Source: Linnemannia elongata
Lineage: Eukaryota; Mortierellomycota; Mortierellomycetes; Mortierellales; Mortierellaceae
Assembly: GCA_036320915.1 (NCBI GenBank)
Contig: JAXBDG010000007.1
Span: 1,116,001-1,180,000 of the forward strand
DNA: 64,000 bases
Direction of reading: 5' to 3'
Program-made: the position numbers and the translations under genes
The notes under the pieces: generated by a model
What the model saw: only the letters and a program-made list of their open reading frames with translations
Database searches by the model: none
What the model was told of the DNA's origin: nothing
Shown here: positions 33,131-45,578 of the stretch, one piece after another
Position numbering within the stretch: position 1 is the first letter of the stretch
How the letters are laid out: every line of letters begins with the position of its first letter

Positions 33131-34507
33131 ATGCTATCGCAGCGTGACCAGTCGTCGTCGCTGTTGCTGCAACAACAACAACAACAACAACAACAACAAC
33201 GGCAACAACAACAACAACGGCAACAGCAGGGCCTGCATACCAGTAACAATCACAGTCAGCTTTCGATCCCTTGGGGAAGGCATGCCGACATACGCTCGGC
33301 CAGGAGGACATCATCGAGCGCACTATCCAATACCTCGACCACAGATCTCGAGGAAACCTTTTCTGACAGAGATTCCTCTCAGGATGTCTCCTCCTCGCCA
33401 CCGCGCAGCAACCAGAGCTCCTGGACAGCCTCTTCCACAGGGACAGCCCCTTCTGCCGCGCCCTCAACAACAGAGCGCAAGAAGAGCAAGACATCCGGCC
33501 TTAAGCTCAGTCTCAAGAGCTTGCGCACGCCAAAGGCTCAGCCTCAGATGGCTCCTCAAGAGAGCACGGATGGACATGGCTCTCACATGATGCCCGATGG
33601 AACCTTGGGATCCTCGCTGGAAGGCTGGTCGTCATCCGATCAGCCTTTAATGGACCGGACTCTATTCCATAATGGTCGTCGGGACTCAACACAATCGACG
33701 CACCAACCCTTCTCGACTTCAGCGCCAAAGCCCTCTTCACGGTTGTCGTTCTTACACTCTCCAATTCCTACATCCCCCTTGATGCGCCCATCCCACCAAC
33801 GGAGTAACACAACCCCATTGCAGTCGCCTGGACTGTCCAGCTATGCCACATCACCTGGGAGATCCATCACATCTCCCTCCCCTCAACCCGTCAAAGAAAC
33901 CCACAAGATGATGAAGGAGTATGATCCCATGACTGGAAACAAGATGATTAACAAGTACATGGTCGTCCAAGAGCTGGGTCGAGGTGTCCACGGCAAGGTC
34001 AAGCTGTGTCGGGATACAACTACGGACGAACTCTGTGTAAGCACCTTTATCGCATTGTGCCTTTTCATTTTCTAGTGCATTGTTCAACAATAGAATCAAG
34101 GACGAAGAAGAAAAGGTTTCGAGTACAGAGTTTGAGCCCCTGACTTTGTTTGCTGGCACCCCTGTGTGGTTGTTTTTGCTACTTTTTTGCTTGCTTCTGT
34201 GCTCACCGTTTTAGGCCATCAAGATTGTGGACAAGACTACCCGTAGACGCCTGGGAAGGTCCCAGGCATCGAACGAGCAAAAGATCCGTCGCGAGATTGC
34301 CATCATGAAAAAGTGCATCCACCCTCATGTTGTCCGCCTCATCGAAGTCATTGACGATCCTACGGCCCGAAAGATCTATCTCGGTAAGGTGGTTGAACTG
34401 CAGGTGACGTGGGCTGGTAGCCTCGAAAAGTCTCCTTGCGTCAAACAAGGTTGATAATTATTTCAATCGTGGCACTAACAGAACATTGACGAACGGTGCC
34501 TCCCCTC

Positions 34508-34561
<54 letters not shown>

Positions 34562-37048
34562 AGTGATCGAATACATGGAAGGCGGCGAGGTCAAGTGGAA
34601 GGACCCGAACGAATGCCCTATTTTGCCACTGGGAGTCGCGCGGACGATATTCCGCGATATTGTCCTGGGCTTGGAATATCGTATGTGGTTTTTGATTTGT
34701 CTGTTGCTCATTTGTGTCTTCTGTGTCATGGTTGTAAAACATCCCTGTGTATGGTGTCACAAGAACAAGGGCGAAAAGTTTCACAAGCGGTTTTACTCAT
34801 CTGTCTGCTGTTTTGTCAATATAGTCCATATGCAGGGAATCATTCATCGTGACATCAAGCCAGCCAACTTGTTGAAATCTGCGGATGGTTCTGTCAAGAT
34901 CTCCGACTTTGGTGTATCTCATTTTAGCGAAAAAACCTCGCTGGAGCGCGATTTGGAAAATTCGCCCATCGTCTCAAAGGGGTTTCACGTTCCCTCAACA
35001 TCGCATCCGGACTATTCGCCACGGCACAGCATGCCGTCTTCGCCTATTTTTTCATCCTTCGGAAAGAACTATTCGGCATCGAGCAGCAGTCAGCATCTGG
35101 ACGCGTCACATTCAAGTCATCAAAAGCAATCGTCTGCGGTCGCGCAGTATCAACAGTGGGGCGATGACCTTGAATTGGCCAAGACTGCCGGTAGCCCTGC
35201 CTTCTTTGCCCCTGAGCTATGCCACGCTAGTACGTTACAATGCTACAATGCTGTCCAATGTTTACGTTTACCTACAGAAGCCAGTTTAAGCCTATAGAGT
35301 GTGCTGGAACTAACGGCATCTTTTCCCCTTATTTCTTAGGCGAGTTTAACTCTCAGAACCTCTCCGCCATGGCCACTGCGTCTCAGACTTCTGTTATTGG
35401 GCCATCACATGTTGCAGCGTCAAGTCTTTCTAATGCCTTTGGACCACTGCCTTCTACCAATGGCCACCCGACTGGTCGGCCACCTATTACCAAGGCAATC
35501 GACATCTGGGCTCTTGGCGTCACTCTCTACTGCTTTGTGTTTGGGCGATGTCCGTTTATCGCGGACACCGAGTTTGAACTCTTCAACATCATTCCTCGAA
35601 AGCCACTCAGCTTCCCAGAAGGCGTTCCAGGGAGAGAGGCAGTCGATGCTGGGTTGAAGGATCTTTTATCGCGGCTCCTCGAAAAAGATGTCTACAAGCG
35701 GATCACGCTCAAAGAGGTCAAGGTAAAAACAGCAAGCCTCGGCGTCATGCGAGTTGGTTGTTGGCATCTGTAACGGTCACTCATCCAAAAGTCATGCGTG
35801 CATATTTTTTTTTCCTACTTTTAATGTTTAAAGGAGCATCCATGGGTGACTGAAGACATTGCTGACCCTGTTCGATGGAGGATTGAGACAGATCCTATGC
35901 ACTACCAAAGAGTGCATGTCACCGAGGACGAGGTGCAGGGTGCAGTCAAGATCATGGACAGAATCAAAAACCGTATTCGCAAGCTATCTGTCTCCTTAAG
36001 CAACTTTACCATCAACCGCCGACGAAGCAAGTCGATCTCGTCCACACATGCACCAGGTAAACAGCGATAGCCTGTTATTGTTTTATTATACATGGAAGGA
36101 CTGCCCATCGTTCACGTCTAACGGATTGCTTCATTTTTTTTCACAGATTCCCCCACGACGGAGCAGGGGGGAATACCCTTTCCAAGATCACCAATAACCA
36201 CACCAGGACACTCGGGTGGCCATTCGCAATCACAGACACAGCAAGTGGGAGGCAACCCGATGTCGCTGCCTGAACGATTCCAACACTACCACTCGTACAA
36301 TGGCTCCGGGTCCGGGTTTGGATCAGGCCGACTTGAGAGGCCAAATAGTGTCTGCAGTAACTCTAGCAGTATTGATGAGGGGGATGAGGGCGAGGAGTAT
36401 GGCACCAGCTCGGGTTCTTTAACACAAAGTAGCACTTACAGTGGACGAAGGCGGATATTTGGGCAGCAACCCTCGCTCCAGATCAATCCGATAACACATC
36501 AACAGCAGCACTCACACCAGCAATACCAGTTCCAGCATCATCATCACCATCATCCACTTCCGCCAACACCTCACCAGCATCAACATCATCCCCTACATCC
36601 CACCCAACATCAACATCAGCATCAGCACCAAGGCGGGAGCCAACATCGCCCGCCTTCAATTTTAGGATATTCATCACTAGTATCTCACCAGGCGCCACTT
36701 GGTCGGCGTACGTACTCTGACGATACAATTGACCCTCATGGCCATGGTCATGGCCAAGCGAGTTCGTCACTGCTTGGAACGTCGATTGGTAACCGTTCGA
36801 TGACCAACGTGCACAGTGGATTATCCAAGAGCTGGGTCCTTTCACCGACGGAGGCCAGCCCATTATCGCCAGAGGTTTTTCAGCTTCAGGCTGAGGGGCA
36901 GCGAGAGATAGAGGAGACGGGCACATCCAAGTCGGTTGTCCATGTACATGTGGGTGCAGTGGCCGAAGAGGAAGTTAAAATGAAAGAGGACGCCTCTACG
37001 CCTCGGCCCCTTACCCGTGCTGTCCTGCTCGATCGGCCCCTAACTTAG
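33131..37048 (+). CDS. Sak1/Tos3/Ssp1 (CaMKK-type) Ser/Thr kinase
   Basis: Seven exons: 33131-34036, 34215-34383, 34564-34680, 34825-35229, 35340-35722, 35834-36056 and 36147-37048; 1,034 residues. Fungal members of this family phosphorylate the activation loop of Snf1/AMPK. Residues 1-275 are disordered and begin with a poly-Gln tract. The kinase domain starts near 275: [14 protein letters not shown] (Gly loop), AIKIVDK (catalytic Lys), [31 protein letters not shown], then an unusual insert of about 70 residues before [11 protein letters not shown], a second insert of about 50 residues, then [22 protein letters not shown] and EHPWVTED. The C-terminal 300 residues are Ser/Gln/His-rich. CaMKK relatives also carry inserts near the activation segment. 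The choice among Sak1, Tos3 and Elm1 names is open. Confidence 0.88.
34509..34557. repeat. A49 homopolymer abutting a splice acceptor
   Basis: 49 A in the second intron of the kinase, ending 6 nt before the acceptor (AAACTCTAG). A purine run occupies the place where a polypyrimidine tract is normally found. Confidence 0.95.
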
Positions 37049-38235
37049 TATCAATAATAATTCAATTGAGTTTAAAATAGTGACATCCAATCGGCAGTGC
37101 TAGAGTGCTCACAAGAGGTGTCATGGGCTGCAAGTGCGGCGTCTCTGATTTTGATTTTGATTTCTCATCAGTTGATTGGCCCCCTTCGATCAAGGTGATG
37201 GTGACGTCTCTGTATACTTGCAGAGTGGAGTCATTGCACCCGCAGTGTGAGTGAGCGAGTGAGTGAGAGAGTGAGGAGAGGAAGGGTGTCCTTTCACCAT
37301 TTTTATTTTTATTTTTATTTTTTCCCTTTTCTTTCTTCTCTTTTCTCTTTTCTTCTCCCTCACCCTTTCCACTCCAGGAATAACCCACCCCGCCCTTCCC
37401 TTTCACACCCTCACCCATCCACCTTTCACCTCCCTCTCTCCTTTTTGAGTTGACGGAGTCAAAAGCCTTCTTCTACACCCCTTTCCCACTTTCATCAAAG
37501 ACCAGCAACAAGAAAAAGACAGTTTGAAGTTCATCCTTCTTTCGCTCTTCCCTTTTTTTATTCACTCACATCAACAACTCTCAATAGACCTTCTTCCGAT
37601 CGACGGACAAGAAGCGTCTTTCCCTTTCTTTCTCAAAGAAAACACCCCCCAGTTCTAGCCCTTTTCCCCTTCTCCACTTCACATACGCATACGAGGACAA
37701 CCGTTTTCCTCCCCCCCCTCCCCCCCTTTCCCCCCACAACCAGCAACCCAACAACAACAACTAAACAAAAGAGAACCTCCTGTTCTTCTTTCTTATCGCC
37801 AATCCACCCGAGCGATATCAAACAAGAACCAGCAACAGCCAGCAGCCAGCAACCAACAACAGCCTAACCAGCCTCAACCAAACAAGCAAGCTTTCTTTAG
37901 CCTTAGCCAGCCCTAACAGTACCTTTTTTTACTCCCTTGTCGACAAGCTACCAACCCCAAGCAAGCCTCGTCGTCAATCCCATTCTTCTTTTTATATATC
38001 CATTTCTTCTGTTTTCGATTACTTTTTGTATCGTAAACTACATTTGGATATCTTTTTTTTCTTCGCACAAAAGTTTGTTCAGTTTTCCCCTTGAACAAAC
38101 TTCTCCACTCCTTCACCAGAGTAACTCGCTTTCGATCGCCCTTTGATCGTTCCGCTTCACTCGTCTTCTTCCACACACTCGATCTTGCCGTCAACGCTCG
38201 AACACCACAACCAAGCTTCCCCCGCCCACTTGTGC
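37049..38235. promoter_or_regulatory. Upstream region and long CT/CA-rich leader of the C2H2 gene
   Basis: 1.2 kb. The left end is the kinase 3' region. From about 37300 the plus strand is dominated by C and T, then by CAACAA/CAGC runs (37730-37880), typical of a long unstructured 5' leader. No gene is supported. Confidence 0.45.
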
Positions 38236-40088
38236 ATGCTCATATCTGACGCCGATTTTACTCCCATTCATCCCACCCCCCAGCTTATGCAAACACCCTC
38301 AAACACTTTTAACCCAGACTTTTTATTTTTCGACAACCCGTCAGACCCAACTTTTTTTAACGTGCCCTCAAAGCTCGACTTTATTCAGAACAACAACTCT
38401 TCTTCTTTTATTAAGCCTCCTATCCCTATCCCCCCTCCTTCTACCTTTAACCCCCTTCTTATCAACCAACATGTCCTCGACCAACCCTCTCAACCCACGC
38501 AAGCCCAAGGCCTTGTTGGCCATGGCCCCGTCAATCCAATTGATGGATCCGTGTTGTCTCAACTGCCTCTAAGTGGTCTCGATTGCTCTGGATGGTTCAC
38601 CCCTTCCCTTTCAACCGAGGCTAGCTCTGCCTCTGCCTCTGCCCGTACCCATGCCCCTGCCTCAGCCTCAGCAACCCTGACCAAAGGCGACGCTTCTGGT
38701 TTTGACCACCTGTCGCCCTTCGATGAGGTTTGCGCCTCTGCCTTCAACACGCCCTACGCGCCCTACCTTGACACGCCGGACCAAACCCCAACTCAGACCC
38801 CCCTGTTTGATTCTCTGGCCTCTGAAGACCTGTGCTCGCTCCAACTCGATGATCTCTGGACTTCCTCTGCTGTCGCCAACCTGCCTGCCGCTCCAGCCGC
38901 AAGCATCGCCAACGACTCCGGTTTTACCCTGGATTTCTCGACCTTGGACTTTGATCTGCCCTTTGTTTCATCCTCCGCCTCTGCCCCCTTGTCCTCGACG
39001 ACCCAGTCTGGACAGGCTGCCCAGGATGATGTTCAGGTCAATGCACGTCTTCAAGCCGAAAACGCCTTGCTCGACTTTGTTCTCTTTGACGATATCGCTT
39101 TGCCAAGCCCTATCTCGACCTTTTCGACCCCCATGACAACCACTATCACCTCGCCCTCTTCCGCCAATCCAAAGGTAAGCACCACATTTTGATCCAACAA
39201 ACATTCAATTGAGAAAGCAGTGCATGAAGACAGATATCTAACCCTTGTTACGTCTTGCCCTGTTGTGATGAATAGGAGTTCGAGACCAACGAGCTCGCTA
39301 TGCAACTCGTTGCCGCGGCTGCTGCCAGCATGTCCAGCCAATCGACCCTGACCAGCACCCAGACGTCGCCCCTGACGACCGACACTTCTGACGTCCTTGG
39401 AAGCCTTTTCTCTGATGTCGACCTCTCTCCCATCATGGAGACAACCACCAATTCTCCTGCCGCTGTCACTACCGCTACCCCCCTCTTCGGCTCAGACTTT
39501 ATCTTGGACTGTGCCACCAACGCGGTTAAGTCATTTTCGTTCGACTTTAGCAACGATGGATTTGAGATCCAGCCCTCTCCTATGATATCTGCAGGAACGG
39601 CCTCTCCTCCAATGGACATGAACGTCTTTCTCTCTCTCTGCAGTCAGCAACAACAACCACAGCAGCAGCAACAACAGGCGTCCCTGTTCCCTTCGCCCTT
39701 GCTGTCTGCTGCTGCTGCTGCTGCGTCCGCGCTTTCCCAGACTGCTACCCTCGCCGAGAATCCCTTGAAGCGCAAGGCGGATGAGGTGCAGCAGGCCGGT
39801 GAGGAGTCTCCTCGCCAGTTTGTCTGCGCCATTTGCGGTCGCGCCTTCTCTCGGCTTTTCAACCTCAACACCCACGAGCGCACACACGACCGGAGTAAGG
39901 CCCGACTCTTTGCTTGCCCTGAACAAGGGTGCACCAAGACGTTTACCCGGCGCAACGATTGCCAGCGTCACCAGATCTCGATCCACAAGGTCACCGACAT
40001 CTACAGCTGCAACAAGTGCCCCAAACGTTTCTCGAGTCGCGAAGAGTTGCGTAGCCATACGGACCGCAATTGCCAGGAGGACAATTAG
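38236..40088 (+). CDS. C2H2 zinc-finger transcription factor
   Basis: Two exons, 38236-39174 and 39276-40088, 583 residues. Residues 1-490 are Ser/Thr/Pro-rich and low in structure, with acidic-hydrophobic patches such as FTLDFSTLDFDLPF (possible activation segments), a Gln run and a poly-Ala run. A basic KRKADE sequence precedes three C-terminal fingers: CAICGRAF...HERTH; CPEQGCTKTF...HQISIH; and CNKCPKRF...HTDRNC, the last with Cys as final ligand. The protein ends 4 residues later. DNA-binding regulators of this plan are common in Mucoromycota; the target is unknown. The frame is open upstream of 38236 without an ATG, so the first ATG was chosen. The intron is in phase 0. Confidence 0.88.
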
Positions 40089-40380
40089 GGATGAACATTT
40101 TGCCATGACAATGGCAACCCAAATGTCCACTGGCATTTTCCTCCCTCACTTTTTCAAACAAGAACCCCCACTGCAAGGCTTTGACATTTTTTTTGACCCT
40201 ATTCCACTATTTCAGTACCTTTTTTCCCCAATCAATCTTTTCAATGCTTCTCCCTTCAGTTCAGTATATCTCTTTTCCCAGCCTTTGCCAAAATAAAAAT
40301 ACTCTTTGAAAAAAGAAATCAAAAGTGCTACTGTTGTTTGATTGACTATGTAAAGGATGATATGGTTGTGGTTGCCACAG

Positions 40381-43300
40381 TTAACGTCTCTCGTTCACTC
40401 TAAACTGAAGCCAGAGGAAGGCCACCGCGAAAAAGGTGCCGGCCATAATCCCCAGGTTCTGAACGTCCTTCCAATATGCGCCCGAGTTGAATCCAAACGT
40501 TGACAAAATGACTGCTCCTGGGACCTGAAAAGGTTGAGAGGAATAGAAGAGCAGATAGTTAGTTAGTCGCTTAGTTAGGTTTCTTGATTTCCTTTCGGAC
40601 GTTTCGTACGTGAATTATTGAATAGAGGCCAGGGAGAAAGAGCAACAGGCGAAAATAACGCACATCGATCTCGAGTCCGTATTCCTTTTGAATCAGCTGT
40701 AGGAAGGTAATCTCGTTCACCAAGAGCGCTTCGAACGCAAAGTTGAAGAACGACAGCTTCTGCAACCACGATAGATGCTCCGGGATGGATTCTATTGCTC
40801 AGGAGAAATACGTGTAAGTTACCAAGTCCATTTAATCACAAGAAAACCATCGTTCACTTCAAACATGAAAAACGCCTCCTTCCAAGATTCACCTTTGTTC
40901 AGTAGGAGACCTCCAAAGAGCATCGAGAACAACATCACCAAGCTACTCATCAAGTTGGCGACCCCAACAGCCTCAAATATGATACCAATCATCAAACAAA
41001 CTCCCGATGCAACAATATTGAATAGTACCAGGACCAAGAAGAACTTTCCAAACTCAGTCCAGCCCTCGACAAGCCCCACCATATTGTAGATAATCAGACC
41101 CATCAGCATCGGCGGGATGACTCGCAAGGGTACGATATCGAACATCACCTTGGACAAAAAGTAGGTAAAGGGCGAATAGTACCCATTGGCGCGCTCACGG
41201 ACAAACAGGATACGCTCATGGGCAAACGAGGGGAGGATCGAGAGACACGAGAACCCAAAGAGCGCGCACATAAAGAAGAACACACCCATGCGGTTCTGGA
41301 ATCCAGGGATATCGTTCGTGACTTTGTAGAAAAGCGCGCCGCAGAGGAGGCCCAGGAAGATCGACATCACATAATGTGAAAGCATCAGCATCGGGTCGCG
41401 GTAGATGTTCTTCAGCGTCCGGTCGGCCAAGATCTTGAACTGGCTCCACCACGATGCTCGACGGTAGGTCGCTACAACCTTTCCAGAGACAATATCACTC
41501 GAAGCCTGCAATGAGGCGGGAGTACTCCGTCCATTACTCGCTCCAATATTGCTGTTGCTGTCTCCGTTCGGTGCGGCGCCGGTCATACCCTGGACTGCAG
41601 AGTCGATAGACTGTTCCACCTCAGAAAAGATGGCGCTCTGCTTGAAGCCGTCCACCAAGGAGAGCAAGTGAGCATTGGCTGCAGCCTCCTCCTCTGCCGT
41701 AATGGCGTGGTCCGCTTCTCTGTCTGAAGTTCCTGTAGGATCAATACCAATCGTCGTGTTCTCACCTGGAGATGAGGCAGCAGGTCCGGGCCGTTCATGT
41801 TCTCTAGAAGCCAGCTCACTCTCCCATTGGCGCGTGTCATCCGCCATACTAGAAACTCGTGGGAAGCGAGGCAATCCATCAGAATCGAGTGCAGGCTCTG
41901 TGGGGTTGGGCAAGGCAGTAGGACGTCCATAAAGTCGCTCCTCTTGTTCGTCCTGAACCGCATGTCGTTGGCGCAACATATTCTCCAATCCGGCACCGTC
42001 ATTACTGACAGTGTTGTTCACGGCGGCCCTGCTCACAGACTTGCCAGAGTACATCGTCAGATCGAGCATGTAGTCAGCCATATTGAAGCCTTCCGGACAA
42101 GGGTGTCCCAAACTCCGCAAATGGGCGCTGAGAAGACGCGTCTCGCCAGAATAAATCAGATGACCCTTCGCCATCAAAACCAGTTGATCAAACAGGGCAA
42201 AGATGTTGCTCCGGGGCTGGTGGATCGTGCAGACGACTGTACGGTTGTAATTCCTCGCCAAGGTCACCAAACACTCCACGACATTATAGGCGTTGTAAGA
42301 GTCCAGGCCTGAAGTTGGTTCGTCCAAGAACAAGATTGATGGGGACGTGACCAGTTCGCAGGCAATCGACACTCGACGTTTCTCGCCACCAGAGATTGAA
42401 CGTTGGCCACTGGCGCCGATCCTCATATCCTTGATTCCCAAGATCCCGAGCTCAGACATTGTTTCCATAACCCGGAATCGTTTGGCTGCTACAGACATGT
42501 CGCGAGGCAAACGAAGCATGGCCGAGTAAAGGATAGTCTCGTACACAGTGAGTGTAGACATAAGAGTGTCCTCCTGGTCAACATATCTATTGCAGTAGCG
42601 CAGGGGAATGAGTATGTGGATGAGTACAAGCTGCTATGCTGTGGGCTGTGTTCACGCGAAACAGCTTCAAACGGCAAAACGTTAAATGACTTCCACCCGC
42701 AAAATGAGTCCAATGTTCTTACCCAACAACGCGCTTGTACTCCGAGTTAGACACAGTCCGTCCGTTCACGTAGATGTGACCATGGATCGTGCCAGATTTG
42801 TGCCGTCTCGCAAGAATATCCAACAAACTGGTCTTTCCTGCTCCACTGGCTCCCATGATGGCCATGACCTGGCCGGGTTTGACCAGACCACTGACCTGCC
42901 TGAGCACCTCCTTGTCGCCAACAATATATCCCATCTGCTTGAACATCAGTGTCGCCGGGATATGCTCTGCCATCAGTTTAGCAGCCTCATCGTCAGGAAG
43001 GGAGATGTAACCGTCGCTTGATGTTCCCGATTTCTTGGCAAGGTAACAGACACCAAGACCAAGGCAGACCAAGAACAAGAGCACGCCAGCCACTGAGAGG
43101 ATGATCGCCATAGTGTAGTCGGGTCTGGGTGGGCGAGCGAATCCGGGAACTTGTGTATAGTGAAGACACTCTCCTGCGTTGCACTTCAAGTAGATTGCTG
43201 GATCACCAAACATGGTCATAATCAACTCGTTCATTGCCGGCTCTATCATGGATTGGAGGGAAAGAAGCATGGTTAGCAGGCAAGAAGAGCGATAATGAAC

Positions 43301-45198
43301 CACGCCAAACAAGAACATCTTCACAGGAACATAGCTCAAAAGTGTCATACCTTGAAAGACGCACTTGTTATCGTCAGTGCATTCGAAGTCTGCAGGTCCA
43401 TGGATCTCTTCCTCCAAAAATTCATCAATATCTATAAGAAAAGAACAGATAAGATCAGCATAGATGCCGCTGTGAGCAAAATCTCGACATAGAATAACGG
43501 AAGGCAGTTAGCTATACTTACTGACGCTCCCATCCTTGCCGCAAAGCATTCGGTCCGGAATGCATGAGCACTTGATCTTGGGACATTTGTAGGTGGTAAC
43601 CGTCCTGTCATATTGAACGTCTATTGGAGAGAAAAGTCGTAACATTAAGACTCGATGTCAACCTCATTGTTGATGACCCCCCACAATTAACATGATCCAG
43701 AGCCACGGATTACCTTGGGCAAAAGCACACTCGTCCAAGTGGCAATAGAAAGACTCTTCCTCGTCGACCCAAACTAAACGCGTTGTCAAAATCAATGGAA
43801 AAAATGTCAATACCAACGTATTCTTTCGGGAGTAGCATATCCATATTTTAACCGTTTTCAACAGCACTATTAGACACTTACACTGAAAGTCGCAAGTCTT
43901 GTTCTGCTGGTTGCAAGAAAAGGTGATTGCTGGAGGTTGACCAGGTCCAAGCGTGTCAAGAATTTTTCGATCTGCATAGAGTCAAAGGGGAAAAGTAAAC
44001 CATGATTAAATCTTGAGGTTCTTTACATAGTCGATACGCATATCAAGAGTATACTTACTAGTGACATCGCATTGCTGAAAGTTCTCGATGACAGTCAGTC
44101 CGCCTTGATAGCAGGTCGCGTTCTTGCCCGTCGGGACCAACGCATTACAAACATCGTCGGACTGACAAACTAGATATCAAGAAAAAAAGTATGATGGAGA
44201 CAAGGTTCATCAAGGGAAGGGAGGGTGGAACAAAAAAGGGTCAATGGTTGTGAGCCGTGATGCGAGCTGACGTCCATCGTGATCCGTTGGACGTCTGCGC
44301 ACAACAATAAGTACGCACACACATCAAATGAAAACATACATACACCATGGTTGAGCATGACTACTTCTCTATTTTCCTCGCAGCTCTTTCACTTACCATT
44401 GCAGTTAATACCAGTCCAGCCATCCTTGCATTTACATTTCTCGCCGTCATCGCGTTGGGGTCGATCCCGTCCGTCGGGTAAGGCCCCGCAGACTAAGGCG
44501 AAGACAAAGAACAGAAAAAAAAGGGTGCATTAGAATATCGATAGAGAGAAAGGCAAGCAAACGCACAGGGACCTTCCCTTTACTGTCTTCCTCCACCCCA
44601 CGCTAGCTTCCAACTTGAACCAGAGCAATAAGGAAAGGGCACAATCAAACAAAACAATCAAATAAGGAGGTGGTTGATAATGACCAAACTCATGGATCAA
44701 AGTGACCTGTTCTCTTTTCTACTTCAAACCATGAACCATGAACCATGGGCAAAGTCTTTCTGCCGTCCTGCAGTATACAGTTGACCCAAGATGACCTCCA
44801 TACATACCTGGGACGGAGCAGTTATCTCCCGCAAATCCAGGTGGACAGGTGCACCGACCATCGTACGCATTACATGGCGCAAAATGCGAACAAGGGAAGG
44901 CATCCAACAGACAGTTGAAACAAGGCGGACAGTCCTCGGGCCTGCGAGGTGCCGCTGCTACGTCGTTCGCCATCAAAGGGTTGGCTAAAGACGTGTTCTC
45001 ACTGTTGATACTGTTACTCCGTCTGACGCGATCGAGGGCTGCTGCGAGGTGATTGGCGGCGGAGCCTGGAGCTCTAAAGACGGCTGTGTCTTGAGGTATG
45101 GCTGCATCCAGGTTGTTGTTGAGACTGGCGGTAGTGGTTGTCCCTGGCCAGAGGACACTCGCCAAGACAAGAAGTAGGGCGCTTGTAGAGAAGCGCAT
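40381..45198 (-). CDS. Adp1-like ABCG transporter with Cys-rich ectodomain
   Basis: Eleven exons: 45198-44808, 44492-44397, 44169-44059, 43971-43882, 43773-43714, 43620-43522, 43431-43351, 43242-42723, 42586-40893, 40791-40664 and 40524-40381; 1,137 residues (yeast Adp1 1,049). A signal peptide (residues 1-24) leads to a Cys-rich, EGF-like extracellular part encoded by the seven small exons ([44 protein letters not shown]). A membrane segment follows ([20 protein letters not shown]), then the nucleotide-binding domain: Walker [15 protein letters not shown], signature [12 protein letters not shown], Walker [14 protein letters not shown]-loop CTIHQP. After a long Ser/Glu-rich linker come six C-terminal membrane segments. 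Half-transporter of ABCG type, probably acting as a dimer; the substrate is unknown, as for Adp1. Confidence 0.92.
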
Positions 45199-45578
45199 TT
45201 GTGTCTGTAGCCCTTGTGAGAAATATAAACGGTGGAGTTGAAGAGTTGTATTAGGTTGGTTGAAGGGTTGAATTAGGTTGGTGAATGGGGTGTTGAATGA
45301 AAGAGAAGGTGGAGGTTGAGGTTTTATGAGAGTGCGAGAGAAGGAGAGGAAGTGAAATGAGGTAAGAAATAGAAAGGTGAGAGAAAGAAGGCAAGAAGAA
45401 ACAAGGAAAGAAGGAAAGAACAGAACAAAGTGGACTAAAGGGCAAATGAAATCGTGAGAGCAAGGAGCTCCCTTCTCCCTTTGCCCACCAAATGACGACA
45501 GTCACGGTCGACCCTGCCAAGCCAAGTAAAAAGTTTAGGCAGCTGTATTTCGTCTATGATAACAAAGTAAGGAAAACT
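45199..45578. promoter_or_regulatory. Spacer upstream of the Adp1-like gene
   Basis: 380 bp between the Aurora stop (45579) and the ABCG start (45198), both on minus. 45300-45430 is almost all purine on plus, i.e. a CT tract toward the ABCG start, matching the promoter style of this genome. Confidence 0.45.
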
